Positions 29,254 through 39,552 of a stretch of 64,000 bases of DNA are shown here, piece after piece. The position numbers and the translations under genes were made by a program. Every line of letters starts with the position of its first letter. Position 1 is the stretch's first letter. The stretch covers positions 24,999 to 88,998 of the forward strand of contig NZ_RCMB01000010.1 in assembly GCF_011319465.1 (NCBI RefSeq), written 5' to 3'. The notes beneath the pieces were generated by a model. It had not been told where the DNA came from. It saw only the letters and a list, made by a program, of their open reading frames with translations, and did no database searches. This DNA is from Candidatus Nitrosotalea sp. TS. Its GTDB lineage: Archaea; Thermoproteota; Nitrososphaeria; Nitrososphaerales; Nitrosopumilaceae.

Positions 29254-30801
29254 TTACTGTATGGTAACTGTAATGAATTGAGATATTGTCACGTCTTGGT
29301 ATCTTGCACCAATCACTACCTTGTAAGTGCCTGATAGCGCAAAATTGTCAGCAGACAGATTTACAGATACGATTTTTTGTTTGTCAAGTGTTATGGTTTT
29401 ATCAGCTGGTGTAACTGTAAGATCCTGCGTGCTTGCTGTCTGCTGTGTCAGTATCTCAACTGGGCCGGTTAGCTGCTCGCTTGGACTCAATGTAACATTT
29501 ACCGTTCCGTTCTGACCTCTGTGTAGCGTAATTGATGAAGCAGATGTATTGAGTGCAAGTGGCAATGGAACAGTTGTATCAAGCACCCCAATGTTGTTTT
29601 CAACCCATTCTGGGAACCATACCTTGTTGTGTGAAACTGTAAAGTCAAGCACCTGGGCTACTCCACAATCTGTCTGATTGCCACAATCTGACCAGTTGGG
29701 GTTCTTTGTTGGTACTAGGTATTCGACAAGAGATTCTTTTGCAGGGTCAAACACTGCTAGCGAATTTGCCACTTGCTCATTGAACCAAAGTCTTCCTTGA
29801 TCGTCCATCTGACTCCAATATGGTCTTGTGATTGGTGTCTTTATCAGTCCTGATACATTACCATAAGTTGAGACTTGTGGTACTGGAGTCATGTATTTTG
29901 TAAACTGTTGGGACTGTGGGTCAAAGCCAACAAACATGCTGCTTGCAGTGTCTGTCAGCCATATCTTTCCATTTTGTCCAATTGCGAGTCCATTTGGTGC
30001 AAGTATTCCAGAAGGAAGTGTATAGTTTGAGAACTGTGAAGTTTGCGGATCATAGCTTACTAAAAGTCCTCCAAGTTGATAATTCCATACTGTATACCAG
30101 ATTTTGTTTGCAGAATCGACTGCCATATCGCTTGTAAAGTTGTAGTTTCCTGGAGACATGATATTGGTAGTCTTTAGATCAGTGCCTGACTGATCTGTAC
30201 TGAAAAGGGCAACTTTTCTTCCTGTAAAGTCATTTACCATTACATCAGAGCCATCTGGCTTTAGCATTTGAGGAAATGACTCTGATTGGGTTGAAGTCTT
30301 TGGAAATATGAAACTTGAATAATTTTTCAGCTGTGTGTTAAATTCCCATATCAAGCTGTGCTGCGAATCGCTAAACCAAATGTTTCCATCAGGTGCATAG
30401 TAGATTCCCCACAACATTGATTTTTCTCCTTTTTGCCATAATGGGTTGTCAAATTCATGAAATGAATTTGTGGCAGGAATAAACTCTGCAATGTTTCCGG
30501 TGTTAGTTTCGGTAAACCAGACATTTCCAGAAGGATCTGTAGTAACGGCAAGCGGCTGTGTGCATAGAGTTGGAATCTTAAATTCGGTAATGTACTTTGT
30601 CGATTCTGTATTATTCTGACTCTGGCAAAAAGTTGTTCTCTTGTCAGGGGGATAATTATCCATGGGGGTTCCGGTTAGGGCAACCTGGGTGTCTGGCGCT
30701 GGGTTGCCATGAAAATATCCTGCTCCTACTACTGTAACAGTCGAAATTATGAAAACTAGCATAAAACCAACAGCTAAAATCTTTTTTGTATTCTTCTTCA
30801 C
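29254..30801 (-). CDS. Secreted virginiamycin-B-lyase-like beta-propeller protein
   Basis: 515 aa with an N-terminal signal/anchor (ILAVGFMLVFIISTVTVVGAG). Six or seven blades with the W[FY]-x-[ED] core: GNVWFTETNTGNI, GNIWFSDSQHSL, NKIWYTVWNYQLG, GKIWLTDTASSMF, GRLWFNEQVANSL and NKVWFPEWVENNI. A C-terminal Ig-like domain of about 100 aa ends in a beta-strand. Real Vgb cleaves streptogramin B, but most archaeal relatives are uncharacterised extracellular propellers; antibiotic resistance should not be inferred. Confidence 0.78.
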   Translation of the reverse strand: MKKNTKKILAVGFMLVFIISTVTVVGAGYFHGNPAPDTQVALTGTPMDNYPPDKRTTFCQSQNNTESTKYITEFKIPTLCTQPLAVTTDPSGNVWFTETNTGNIAEFIPATNSFHEFDNPLWQKGEKSMLWGIYYAPDGNIWFSDSQHSLIWEFNTQLKNYSSFIFPKTSTQSESFPQMLKPDGSDVMVNDFTGRKVALFSTDQSGTDLKTTNIMSPGNYNFTSDMAVDSANKIWYTVWNYQLGGLLVSYDPQTSQFSNYTLPSGILAPNGLAIGQNGKIWLTDTASSMFVGFDPQSQQFTKYMTPVPQVSTYGNVSGLIKTPITRPYWSQMDDQGRLWFNEQVANSLAVFDPAKESLVEYLVPTKNPNWSDCGNQTDCGVAQVLDFTVSHNKVWFPEWVENNIGVLDTTVPLPLALNTSASSITLHRGQNGTVNVTLSPSEQLTGPVEILTQQTASTQDLTVTPADKTITLDKQKIVSVNLSADNFALSGTYKVVIGARYQDVTISQFITVTIQ

Positions 30802-30817
30802 AGAAAAAGGGCGGTTT

Positions 30818-30903
30818 TTACCTCGTTATATTTTATACGTAGTATCTCGTTTTTGTCGTCTTTTACCTCGATATGGTCTGAGTTGAGAAAGACTGTTACC
30901 TCG
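30818..30903. repeat. Three TTACCTCG direct repeats in a divergent promoter region
   Basis: TTACCTCG occurs at 30818-30825, 30863-30870 and 30896-30903, spaced 45 and 33 bp, between the divergent propeller gene and the 75-aa gene. A related TATCTCG is at 30843. Regularly repeated octamers in a divergent promoter suggest an operator. Confidence 0.4.
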
Positions 30904-30967
30904 TAGAGCAATTGCAAAATATGTTTTACAAGACAAATATTAAACAAAGAGGTTATAGTTACTTTGC

Positions 30968-31195
30968 ATGTCAAATGACGATCTTGAGAGAGTGACTCTT
31001 TTGGAAGTGGTGATGAGCAGGGGAATTCAAGCGCTCACAAGAGATGAGCTTGAACGCCTACACACTCTGTTGGAACAGAAAGATTATTCAAATGATGCCA
31101 AAGCTCAAAAATCAAAGAAAAAACTCCTCAAAAAAATTTCAATTGCAATTTATGATAAAGACGAAAAATATGGCAATTCATTTAAAATGAGCTAG
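30968..31195 (+). CDS. Small charged protein of unknown function
   Basis: 75 aa, helical and highly charged: MSNDDLERVTLLEVVMSRG.. then LTRDELERLHTLLEQ and a basic KSKKKLLKKI segment. No membrane helix or known motif. It is 15 bp upstream of the VTT-domain gene on the same strand. Confidence 0.45.
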   Translation: MSNDDLERVTLLEVVMSRGIQALTRDELERLHTLLEQKDYSNDAKAQKSKKKLLKKISIAIYDKDEKYGNSFKMS

Positions 31196-31210
31196 ACGCA
31201 AGGTCAGGCA

Positions 31211-31708
31211 ATGGCTCTATGGAATGTTATACATGCAATATTCCATGACACTTTGTTCATAAAATACGGTCTTGCCGGACTTTTCTTCAATGGGATGTTT
31301 TCTTCATTTATTCCAATTCCAACCGAGATCACTACGTCAACTCTGCTTTTGGGAGGTGCAAACCCCTTTCATGTCTTTGTGGTTTTAACAGTTGGCTCTG
31401 TAATTGGCGGTTACATTGCATATTATCTTGGGTATAATGGAAGGCTGATCGGAAAATTCCGAAAATCTACTCCAAAATATGAACAAAAAAGTGTGAGCAT
31501 TATGACAAAGTACGGCTGGAGCACGATAATCTTTGTCTCTCCATGGATTCCAATACTTGGGGATATTGTATCCATAATAGCTGGTACCAAAAAATACAAC
31601 ATAATAAAATATTCTATCGCAATGGCAACTGGAAAGACGGTAAAATCACTTGCAATAGTATTTTTTAGCGTACATTTTTTGCACTGGCTATTTTACGTTC
31701 TGCACTAG
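31211..31708 (+). CDS. VTT/DedA-like (YqaA-type) membrane protein
   Basis: 165 aa with four or more membrane helices. Family-like segments: FFNGMFSSFIPIPTEIT, VLTVGSVIGGYIAYYLGY and PWIPILGDIVSIIAGT, which pair the re-entrant proline-rich loops of VTT/SNARE-associated proteins. Members are implicated in membrane homeostasis or lipid scrambling. Intact, ATG start. Confidence 0.75.
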   Translation: MALWNVIHAIFHDTLFIKYGLAGLFFNGMFSSFIPIPTEITTSTLLLGGANPFHVFVVLTVGSVIGGYIAYYLGYNGRLIGKFRKSTPKYEQKSVSIMTKYGWSTIIFVSPWIPILGDIVSIIAGTKKYNIIKYSIAMATGKTVKSLAIVFFSVHFLHWLFYVLH

Positions 31709-31727
31709 AAGGTATATTACTTGTATA

Positions 31728-34232
31728 TTGGAACCAAGCCTTGTGAGGCCTGTTTCACCAATCAACTATGATCTGGAATTTGAGCCAGACTTTGATAAAT
31801 TCAAGTTTAGAGGAAAAGAGAAAATTCTCATAAAGGTACCCAGGCCTACGCGACAGATAATTATGCATTCTGCAGAACTTGAGATTCAAGACTGCACGGT
31901 ACTCTGGAATGAAAAAAAGATAAGGGCAAAAGTAAGGCTTGATGAGAAAAAAGAAGAACTGGTCCTGAATCTGCCTGAAAAAATATCTGGCAGGGCTGTA
32001 CTCTTGATTAATTTTGTAGGCACGCTAAATGACAAGCTGGTCGGTTTTTACAGGAGCAAATACGAGTACAAGGGAAAGGAAAAACACCTTGCAACCACAC
32101 AATTTGAGGCAGCAGATGCAAGACGCGCATTTCCATGCTGGGATGAGCCCGAAGACAAGGCGACATTTGATGTATCGTTAATAGTTGACAGTAACCTAAC
32201 TGCACTCTCAAACATGCCTGTTGTATCAAAGAAGAGGCTTGGCAAGAAAACATCATTTCGATTTGACACAACCCCTGTCATGTCCACGTATCTTTTGTAT
32301 CTTGCAGTAGGAGAGTTTGAGTTTCTGCAGGGCAAGTTGGGAAAGACACTTGTTAGAATTGTCACAACTCAAGGAAAGAAAGAACAGGGAAAAATGGCAC
32401 TCTTGTTTACAAAACAATTCTTGGCATATTTTCAAAAATATTTCAAAATTCCATATCCGCTACCAAAGCTTGACATGATAGCAATTCCAGACTTTGCGTC
32501 CGGTGCCATGGAAAATTGGGGTGCAATCACGTTTAGGGAGACTGTACTGCTGTATGATCCAAAGACATCATCCACTGATACAATGCAACACATCGCTGAA
32601 GTAATAGCACACGAGCTTGCACACCAGTGGTTTGGCAATCTTGTTACAATGAAATGGTGGAATGATCTTTGGCTCAATGAAAGTTTTGCTACCTTCATGG
32701 CAACAAAGGCAGTAGACAAGATTTACCCAGAATGGGATTTCTGGGACCAGTTCCTGATATCTGAGATGACAGGTGGAATGAGCCTTGATTCACTAAAGTC
32801 TTCCCATCCAATAGATGTTGATGTAAAAAGTCCTGCAGAGGTTCGACAGATATTTGACGAGATTAGCTACAACAAAGGTGGAAGCGTGCTCATGATGCTG
32901 GAAAATTTCATCGGGCCTGACAACTTTCAAAGGGGAATGCATAGCTATCTCAAAAAACACGAATACTCTAATGCTACAACTGAAGATCTCTGGAATTCTC
33001 TTGGTGCTGCATCAAGAAAGCCAGTGCGCCAGTTGATGAACACATGGGTGAGGCAGATTGGATATCCAATAGTTGAGGCAAAAGCAATTGATTCTAAAAT
33101 AAAATTATCACAAAAAAGATTTTTACTTGAAAACGACGGCAAGTCACGACAAGGAAATTGGATAATTCCTGTATCAATTAGGATGGAAGATAAAGTGGTC
33201 ACAAAGATGATGCGCGGCTCTGTCACTGTACCATATACGAGCAGATGGTTCAAGGTAAATGACGGACAGAAGGGATTCTACAGGGTAAGATATGATGAAA
33301 ATGCACTAGATAATCTGGGAAGGCTGGTAGAGGAAAAAAAGATATCAAATCTTGACCGCTGGAGCATCCATCATGACTTGACTGCACTTGTGATATCAAA
33401 CCAATATCAACTCAAGCACTATCTTGACTTTGTAAGACACTATGAAGAAGAAGATGACTATGTTGTGTTGTCTGATATCATTGGATTTCTGAACTTTTTG
33501 TATGTCTTGCTCTCGGGAGAAAAGTTCTGGGACGAGATAAAAGAATTCAATCAATATTTCATGAATGTCATATTCCGAAGGATAGGATGGGATAAAGTCA
33601 AGGGTGAAAAACCAACATATGCACTATTGAGAAGCAGCCTGATAGGCTCCCTTGCAAAACTCGATGACAAGGAAATAGTGGAAGAAGCAAAATCTAGATT
33701 TTCAAATACTCTACGATCAGGTTTGCTGAATCCAGATCTGAGAAGTGCAGTGTACTCTACTGTTGCATGGGATGGAAATCCTGGCACGTATCAACAAATG
33801 GTTGGCCTGTATCGCAAGGCATCAACACAGGAAGAGAAGATAAGATTTCTAGGCTCCCTTTCAAACTTTAAAGAAGAAAGATTACTTGCCAAAACTCTTG
33901 CCTTTGCATTATCTCGGGAGGTAAGGACGCAGAATCTCTTCATGCCGGTTGCAAGGATGGTTGCAAATCCATATGGAAAAGAATTGGTGTGGCCATGGAT
34001 TAAAAAGAACTGGAAGGGCCTTGTCAAGAAATTCGGCGTAGGCAATCCATTACTTAACAGAATAATTGGAAGTGTATCTGTTATGGCTGACCTTGAAAAA
34101 GAAAAAGAGGTCCGCAGCTTTTTTGTAAAGCACCATGTTCCAGGAACTGAAATGAAACTTGCTCAAAGCCTTGAAAGAATAAGAATCCATGCCAAGTTTC
34201 TAAAAAATGCAAGAAAAGAATTTGGACAATAG
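31728..34232 (+). CDS. M1-family aminopeptidase (tricorn-interacting factor type)
   Basis: 834-aa zinc aminopeptidase that trims peptides released by proteasome or tricorn protease. Motif GAMENWGAITFRE near residue 258 binds the N-terminal amine; HELAHQWFGNLVTMKWW near residue 293 and the following NESFA give the HExxH-18-E zinc site. C-terminal ERAP1-like helical domain present. The gene is intact over 2.5 kb, the longest uninterrupted frame in the window. TTG start 31728. A poly-T run (34240-34248) follows the stop. Confidence 0.92.
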   Translation: MEPSLVRPVSPINYDLEFEPDFDKFKFRGKEKILIKVPRPTRQIIMHSAELEIQDCTVLWNEKKIRAKVRLDEKKEELVLNLPEKISGRAVLLINFVGTLNDKLVGFYRSKYEYKGKEKHLATTQFEAADARRAFPCWDEPEDKATFDVSLIVDSNLTALSNMPVVSKKRLGKKTSFRFDTTPVMSTYLLYLAVGEFEFLQGKLGKTLVRIVTTQGKKEQGKMALLFTKQFLAYFQKYFKIPYPLPKLDMIAIPDFASGAMENWGAITFRETVLLYDPKTSSTDTMQHIAEVIAHELAHQWFGNLVTMKWWNDLWLNESFATFMATKAVDKIYPEWDFWDQFLISEMTGGMSLDSLKSSHPIDVDVKSPAEVRQIFDEISYNKGGSVLMMLENFIGPDNFQRGMHSYLKKHEYSNATTEDLWNSLGAASRKPVRQLMNTWVRQIGYPIVEAKAIDSKIKLSQKRFLLENDGKSRQGNWIIPVSIRMEDKVVTKMMRGSVTVPYTSRWFKVNDGQKGFYRVRYDENALDNLGRLVEEKKISNLDRWSIHHDLTALVISNQYQLKHYLDFVRHYEEEDDYVVLSDIIGFLNFLYVLLSGEKFWDEIKEFNQYFMNVIFRRIGWDKVKGEKPTYALLRSSLIGSLAKLDDKEIVEEAKSRFSNTLRSGLLNPDLRSAVYSTVAWDGNPGTYQQMVGLYRKASTQEEKIRFLGSLSNFKEERLLAKTLAFALSREVRTQNLFMPVARMVANPYGKELVWPWIKKNWKGLVKKFGVGNPLLNRIIGSVSVMADLEKEKEVRSFFVKHHVPGTEMKLAQSLERIRIHAKFLKNARKEFGQ

Positions 34233-34236
34233 GTTT

Positions 34237-34250
34237 TCTTTTTTTTGAAA
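34237..34250 (+). terminator. Oligo-T terminator after the aminopeptidase gene
   Basis: TTTTCTTTTTTTT lies within 15 bp of the stop codon, the form expected for archaeal intrinsic termination. Confidence 0.5.
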
Positions 34251-34261
34251 TAAAATTCTCA

Positions 34262-34504
34262 ATGTTTAATAGTGTATCAAATCAGCAAAATCTAATGTCA
34301 AACCCATCGCCACAAAAACTCAGGGCAATATCGATAATGTTTCTTGTGGCAGGTGCCTGGGGACTTGCAATGGGGATGTTTTATTTCAAAAATCCTAGTT
34401 TTCCTCTTGCTGCACTTGGAGTGATAAATCTAGTACTTGGAATTTTCTTGGGATTTCGCCAGATGCAAAAAAGAGACAGTGGAATGTACAGGAAAAAAAA
34501 GTAG
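34262..34504 (+). CDS. Small membrane protein, two TM helices
   Basis: 80 aa (or 70 aa from the internal MSNPSPQ). Two helices, AISIMFLVAGAWGLAMGMFYF and AALGVINLVLGIFLGF, joined by a short loop, then a basic tail ending YRKKK, which predicts a cytoplasmic C terminus. Function unknown. Confidence 0.5.
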   Translation: MFNSVSNQQNLMSNPSPQKLRAISIMFLVAGAWGLAMGMFYFKNPSFPLAALGVINLVLGIFLGFRQMQKRDSGMYRKKK

Positions 34505-34564
34505 CAAAGAATTTTTTGGGCATTTTGGATCTCTTTTTATAATTTGTTACCTTGAGAGTTAGGG

Positions 34565-35846
34565 ATGGTTGACATAAGTGTAGGGTCATTGTTTAGGACA
34601 GAATGGATTCTTCCAATCTTTCTTGGCATGATTTTTCTTGCCTCATCTGCTTGCCAAAAAGATTAGACTGCCATATACCATGGTTCTTGTAGGAATAGGA
34701 ATAGCGGTATCACTTGTACACGTATCGGGATTTGGCATTTTTGATACTTCCAAGTTTCATGTTGACCCAAAATTAATTCTGTATTTCATCGTGCCGCCTT
34801 TAATCTATGAAGCCATGATGAAAATAGATAGAGAACAATTCAAGACAGTTAGGATATCGTCATTGTTGCTTGCCACCCTCGGTGTGGTTCTTGCCACCCT
34901 AGTGGGTGGATTTTTGCTTTCTTATGTTGCAGGATTGCCAGTCATTGTCGCTTTTGCATTTGCAGCACTCATTGCACCTACAGATGCTGCAATTGTAATC
35001 CAGGTATTCAAAAAAGTCAGGGTGCCAAAGGCACTGACAATGCTTATGGAGTCAGAAGCAAGTTTTAACGATGCGACAGGACTTGTTATCTTTTCTTCTA
35101 TTATTGCAATAGCTGCAGCTCAAGGTTCTGCATTGGGATCGCCTGAAACCATTGGGCAGATAAATGTCAATATTCCAGAACAGATAGTGCATTTTGCCAT
35201 CGTGTTTTTTGGTGGACTAGCTGTTGGTCTGGGATTTGCAGTTGCCGCCCGCTTTCTCTTCAAGCTCATGGATGAGCCGTTTTCAGAGACTGCGCTTTCC
35301 GTTGCTGTCTTGTTTGGTTCTGTAGTTGTCGCAAATGCGTTGCAACTTTCTGGTCTGGTTGCAGCAGCTGCCTCTGGGTTGTATTTTGGTAATTTGGTTA
35401 TGAAGGGAAAGGGAATAATGAGCGAAAAAACACTAGTGTACAGTTCGCACTTTTGGGAGATGATTGCCTTTTTTGCAAACTCGGTGGCCTTTTTGTATCT
35501 TGGACTGAGCATGGATATTCAAAACATGGGAAAGAACCTGCCGCTAATTGCAATGGCATTTGGAGCTGTATTGGCGGCGCGAGCAGCGTCCACATATCCA
35601 ATACTTGCTGCAACCCATAGATTTACACACGAAAAGTGGCCAAGTGCGTGGAGACATGTAATAATGATAGGTGGCATGAGGGGTGCTCTGTCTGTTGCGC
35701 TGGTGGCAACACTTCCAGACAGCAACTTCAAGGATATTTTGGAGCCTATAACATTCGGAGTTGTCCTGTCGTCCCTGATAGTCCAGTATCCTTTGCTGAC
35801 AAGATATATCAAAAAGGCATTTCCTGAAAATGCCGTACCTCAATAA
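34565..35846 (+). CDS. CPA1-family Na+/H+ antiporter (one frameshift)
   Basis: About 425 aa, polytopic. Starts MVDISVGSLFRTEWILP, changes frame near 34665 and continues LPYTMVLVGIGIAVS. The ion-site region reads AALIAPTDAAIVIQVFKKVR then MESEASFNDATGLVIFS, matching the CPA1 NhaP pattern with paired acidic residues, and the later GGMRGALSVALVA is the CPA1 C-terminal motif. Ten or more helices. Role: pH and sodium homeostasis. Confidence 0.85.
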
Positions 35847-35869
35847 ATTATTTTATCATTATACAAAAT

Positions 35870-36373
35870 TTATTGCAATTGTAAGATTGTCAAAATTATG
35901 CTAGGTACTACTGGCTCGTCAACTGGACAGATTGCCTCAATGCCTATACCTTCATCTGCGACCTCAACTGACATCATTATGTTCAAAATGTCATTTTTGT
36001 TGAGATATGTTACAGTCTGTGTAATGATGACATCCTTTAGGTCAGAGTCCTTTATCACGGCCCTGACATTGGAATCGTGCACATCTTTGTTGTTTACCCT
36101 TAGCCAAAAATCTAGCCAGCGTGGCTTGTCACCTGCTATCTTGCCTACCTGCAGACCAGCTATTACAAGATACATGGCAGCTTGCTTGATCTTGACGTCG
36201 GCTCCGTCAAAATCTATGGTGTGCTCTTTTCCCTGTGTGTCTTCTTGATTGTCAAGTATGACCTTCACAGGACCTAGTCTGGTTGGTCTCTGAGTTATGG
36301 AAGAAGAGAATTGGCCAAATGCCTTTTGTTCTTGAGGTGGCATTACGATCGTTACTATAACGATACAAATCAA
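35870..36373 (-). CDS. Probable secreted protein of unknown function (flagellin-like segment)
   Basis: 167 aa; the N terminus MICIVIVTIVMPPQEQKAFGQF looks like a short signal peptide ending AFG. The rest is beta-rich with acidic segments (DNQEDTQGKEHTIDFDG, VEVADEGIGIEAICPVD) and loosely resembles archaellin/flagellin-like C-terminal domains, but I cannot assign it. Converges on the antiporter gene. Confidence 0.45.
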   Translation of the reverse strand: MICIVIVTIVMPPQEQKAFGQFSSSITQRPTRLGPVKVILDNQEDTQGKEHTIDFDGADVKIKQAAMYLVIAGLQVGKIAGDKPRWLDFWLRVNNKDVHDSNVRAVIKDSDLKDVIITQTVTYLNKNDILNIMMSVEVADEGIGIEAICPVDEPVVPSIILTILQLQ

Positions 36374-36484
36374 TTAAACTTTCCTAGAGTTGTCATTTGT
36401 TGTATGTGATATCGATTTTAAAACTAATGTAGATTGTGAAAAAATTAATGCTGGTCTTACATCATCAATTTTTATATAATACAA

Positions 36485-38247
36485 TTGTTGATCAACCATA
36501 TCTTAAAACATCACATGAAGACTAAATCCAAGCCTGCAAAAAAGAAGATACAAAGAAAAATAAAATTCTCTAGGAAAAGTGCTGCACAAAAAAAGAATCG
36601 TAAAGTCTCTGTTCAAAAAAAGAAGCAGAGTGGAGGTGAATCTAACATGCAGCAACAATATAAAAAACTAAAAGAGGAGAATGACCGTCTCATTGCCACT
36701 GAGAAACGATATAGGATCCTGTATGACAAAACCCCCACCTTGTTGCGTACTGTCACAATTGATGGGATATTAACAGACTGCAACGAGGCATATCTGAAAT
36801 CTCTTGGTTATTCCATGGACGAAATAATTGGAAAACAGATTAACGATCACACTGCAACACGAAGCATCAAGGAGATGGATGCAAACGTCGAACATTGGAA
36901 AAAAACACATGAGACACTCCCTTCCGAAGTCTGGATGAAAAGAAAAGATGGAAGTATATTCCCAACATTGCTGAGCGGAACAAGTTTGTACGACGAGCAT
37001 GGCAAGTTGACTGCAAGAACACTTGCAATAGTAGATATGACTGAAATTTATGAGACGCGAGAGAATCTGGAACACAAAGAAGCACGCCTAAGAGAGCGAT
37101 TCGATGATCTCAAAAAAACCCACGAGCGCCTTGAGACGGCAGAAAAGACATATCGCACTCTGTACGAGAAATCGCCCAGCCTGCTTCGTACCATTACAAT
37201 TGATGGGATATTAACAGACTGCAACGAGGCATACATGAAATCCCTTGGCTATACGAAAGAAAAGATAATCGGAATGTCAATTTATGATCACACTGCGGAA
37301 AGAAGCCTAAATGATTTGAAAGACGATTACGAAAAATGGCGCGAAACTCATGAGGTATCACACAGAGAGATCTGGATGAAAAGAAAAGACGGGAGCATAT
37401 TTCCAACGGTACTGAGCGGAGCAAGCTTGTACGATGAAAATAACAACATCATTGGTAGAACTGTGGCCTTGACTGACATATCAGAACTGCGGGAAACAAT
37501 GGATCATGTACAGGAACTTGAAAAAGTGGACCAACTAAAAGAAGAATTTTTGTCAATGGTCACACACGAGCTAAAATCTCCATTAACCCCAATCATTGGA
37601 TTTGCACAGGCTCTAAAAAGAACAAAAATGCTCGGTGATCTAAATGCTAAACAACTAGATGCGGTGGAGACCATACTTGCAAGTGCAGTCAGGTTAAAGA
37701 AGCTAATAGGTGACCTGCTTGATGCACAAAAACTAGATTTGGGAAAAATGAAGTTCGATCATGCCGATATCAAAGTTGATGAATTGTTAAAACGAATAGA
37801 ATCAGCATTTACGTATACTGCAAAAGAAAAAAATATTACATTTGTCAACAGCAATACAGAAAACACGATTATAAACAGTGACAGGGACAGAATAGAGCAG
37901 GTAATGACAAACTTAATTTATAATGCTATAGACTTTGTACCAAAAGAAGGAGGTAGAATAGAAATAAACGCAAAATCCAGATGGCAATAACATGTCTTTT
38001 TCAGTAATAGATAATGGAATCGGGATTCCTGAGGAAAAGCAAAAGAATCTATTCCAAAAGTTCTACCAAGCGGAAACTTCGCATGACCAGAAAACATGGT
38101 GGATCGGGCTTGGGGCTCTCTATTTGTAAGGGAATCGTAGAAGGACTAGGCGGCAGTATTGGGGTATCAAGCAAACCAGGCGTAGGATCTACGTTTTATT
38201 TCACTGTTACCAAAGGAGAAGATGTAACTTGCGCATACTTGGAGTAG
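36485..38247 (+). CDS. PAS-PAS histidine kinase (frameshifts at C terminus)
   Basis: About 585 aa, no membrane helix. A basic Lys-rich N terminus is followed by a short coiled coil and two near-duplicate PAS domains ([21 protein letters not shown] and [21 protein letters not shown]), then HisKA with phospho-His in [17 protein letters not shown] (about residue 362) and a HATPase domain. The N box is [19 protein letters not shown]; frame changes near 37985 and 38090 interrupt the G1 box ([11 protein letters not shown]) and G2 box ([14 protein letters not shown]). It ends inside the receiver gene, so the two are translated together. Confidence 0.87.
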
Positions 38248-38589
38248 ACGACAACACTGACATTACAAAACTTCTCAATACCATACTGTCAAGTGAAGGT
38301 CACGAATTCTCGTCTGTTGACAACGGTCGTGAAGGTTTGAAGCGCATGAGAGAACAGAGTTATGATTTGATATTTCTTGATCTGTCCATGCCGGGATTCT
38401 CCGGATTAGATGTGGTTCGAAGAGCTTGTCAAGGACGGCAACATCAACAAACAAAAAATTGTCCTGTTTACAGCATCTTCAGTATCTGATATAGAGATAA
38501 ACAACTTGATAAAAAAAGGAGTCCACTCGTGTCTTAGAAAACCAGTAGACATTGATGCAGTACTTGACAAAGTAAGTCAGTTTCAGTAA
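38229..38589 (+). CDS. CheY-like response-regulator receiver (one frameshift)
   Basis: About 120 aa, receiver domain only. TTG start gives [16 protein letters not shown] with acidic pair D7/D8, phospho-acceptor Asp51 in [10 protein letters not shown], and after a frame change near 38430 the conserved Lys in [13 protein letters not shown] and Thr in FTASS. No output domain, so it probably acts through protein contact. It overlaps the kinase end, making a coupled kinase-receiver pair. Confidence 0.85.
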
Positions 38590-39288
38590 CTAGTTTTTCG
38601 GCTTGTTTTCAAAAACAGGAAGTCTTCCTGTCACTTCATATATTTTCTTCTTCATATCATCGTAGGAAAATTCCAGTTTGCCGTTTTCTTCTTTTGTGGA
38701 TGATTCACCAATTAGCTTGCAAACAGAGTTTATCTCTTCCATCAAGGAAGGATCTAGCGTGTCGTTTGCAAAATATAATGTGCTGCGTATTGCTTCTATC
38801 GCAGGTTTTATTTTTTCCATATGCTCATTAATTTTTTCAATGATCTCTTCTTTTCCATCTTCTTTTTTGTTGAATTCGATAACCAGCCTGTTAACAAAAC
38901 CCACCGTAAACAAAAGTGTTGTAAAATGATTTTTTATGTCATATATGGCATACTTTAGACGTCTTTGTCTTAGGAGTTCCTGCTCTTGAAGTATCCTGTG
39001 TTGCTGCAATGCGATATCTTTTGTTTCTTCTGCTATCTCAGACAAAACATCTTGATAATAATCAGAATATGCCATGATTGCAAGTGATATGAAGATGCCT
39101 ATTGAAGTGCTAATTATTAGGCCTGCCCATCCGCTTACGTCACCATCACTTGTGAGAAATTCAATGTGTTGATAATATTGGAGATAAAGCATCAGGACTA
39201 TGGTGCCGACAGTTATGACGACAATCTGGAGAATTATGTAAAGTATCATTCTCTTACGGCCAGGGTCAGAATCTTTTCTCATCACCAA
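38590..39288 (-). CDS. Two-helix membrane protein with cytoplasmic coiled coil
   Basis: 232 aa. Two membrane helices (MILYIILQIVVITVGTIVLML and GLIISTSIGIFISLAIMAY) enclose a short external loop; a long coiled coil follows (QQHRILQEQELLRQRRLKY). The segment YDIKNHFTTLLFTVGF has the look of a histidine-kinase dimerisation helix, but no ATP-binding domain is present. It converges on the receiver gene with no gap. Could be a sensor or anti-kinase partner; inference only. Confidence 0.5.
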   Translation of the reverse strand: MVMRKDSDPGRKRMILYIILQIVVITVGTIVLMLYLQYYQHIEFLTSDGDVSGWAGLIISTSIGIFISLAIMAYSDYYQDVLSEIAEETKDIALQQHRILQEQELLRQRRLKYAIYDIKNHFTTLLFTVGFVNRLVIEFNKKEDGKEEIIEKINEHMEKIKPAIEAIRSTLYFANDTLDPSLMEEINSVCKLIGESSTKEENGKLEFSYDDMKKKIYEVTGRLPVFENKPKN

Positions 39289-39323
39289 TATTTTGTCTAG
39301 TCTTTTTTAAAGTCATTCGCTTC

Positions 39324-39470
39324 TCGGTGAGACCGAAATATCACAAACTGCCTGTGAAACATTGGTTTGGTATTGCCCTATGAGAGGGCATAAAACTGAA
39401 GCGGTGGAATTTTCTACTTTTACCTGGGGAAGCGATCTTTTTGTACTGTTCTGGGTCTGGAATTTTCCAG
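39324..39470. other. Intergenic region with three perfect hairpins, possible structured RNA
   Basis: The 264-bp gap at 39289-39552 contains TCGGT-GAG-ACCGA (39324-39336), TGCCCT-ATGAG-AGGGCA (39374-39390) and CTGGAA-TT-TTCCAG (39457-39470), the last followed by GGTTTTT. No reading frame. It is unlike any tRNA, 5S, RNase P or SRP RNA I know. A small RNA or a leader is possible. Confidence 0.35.
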
Positions 39471-39552
39471 GGTTTTTACTTTGCCGACTATTTATAGGGG
39501 AAGTATAGATCCAATATTAAAATAAAAGTAGGTAATTCTATCTATAATATCA

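Noticed and set aside
29254..30801. A streptogramin resistance gene (vgb).
   Set aside because: Only the propeller fold is shared. It is exported, has an extra C-terminal domain and belongs to a broad archaeal surface-protein group.
34395..34589. Minus-strand frames opposite long genes, for example under the antiporter, aminopeptidase and sheath.
   Set aside because: They show no family features and mirror the codon pattern of the plus-strand genes.
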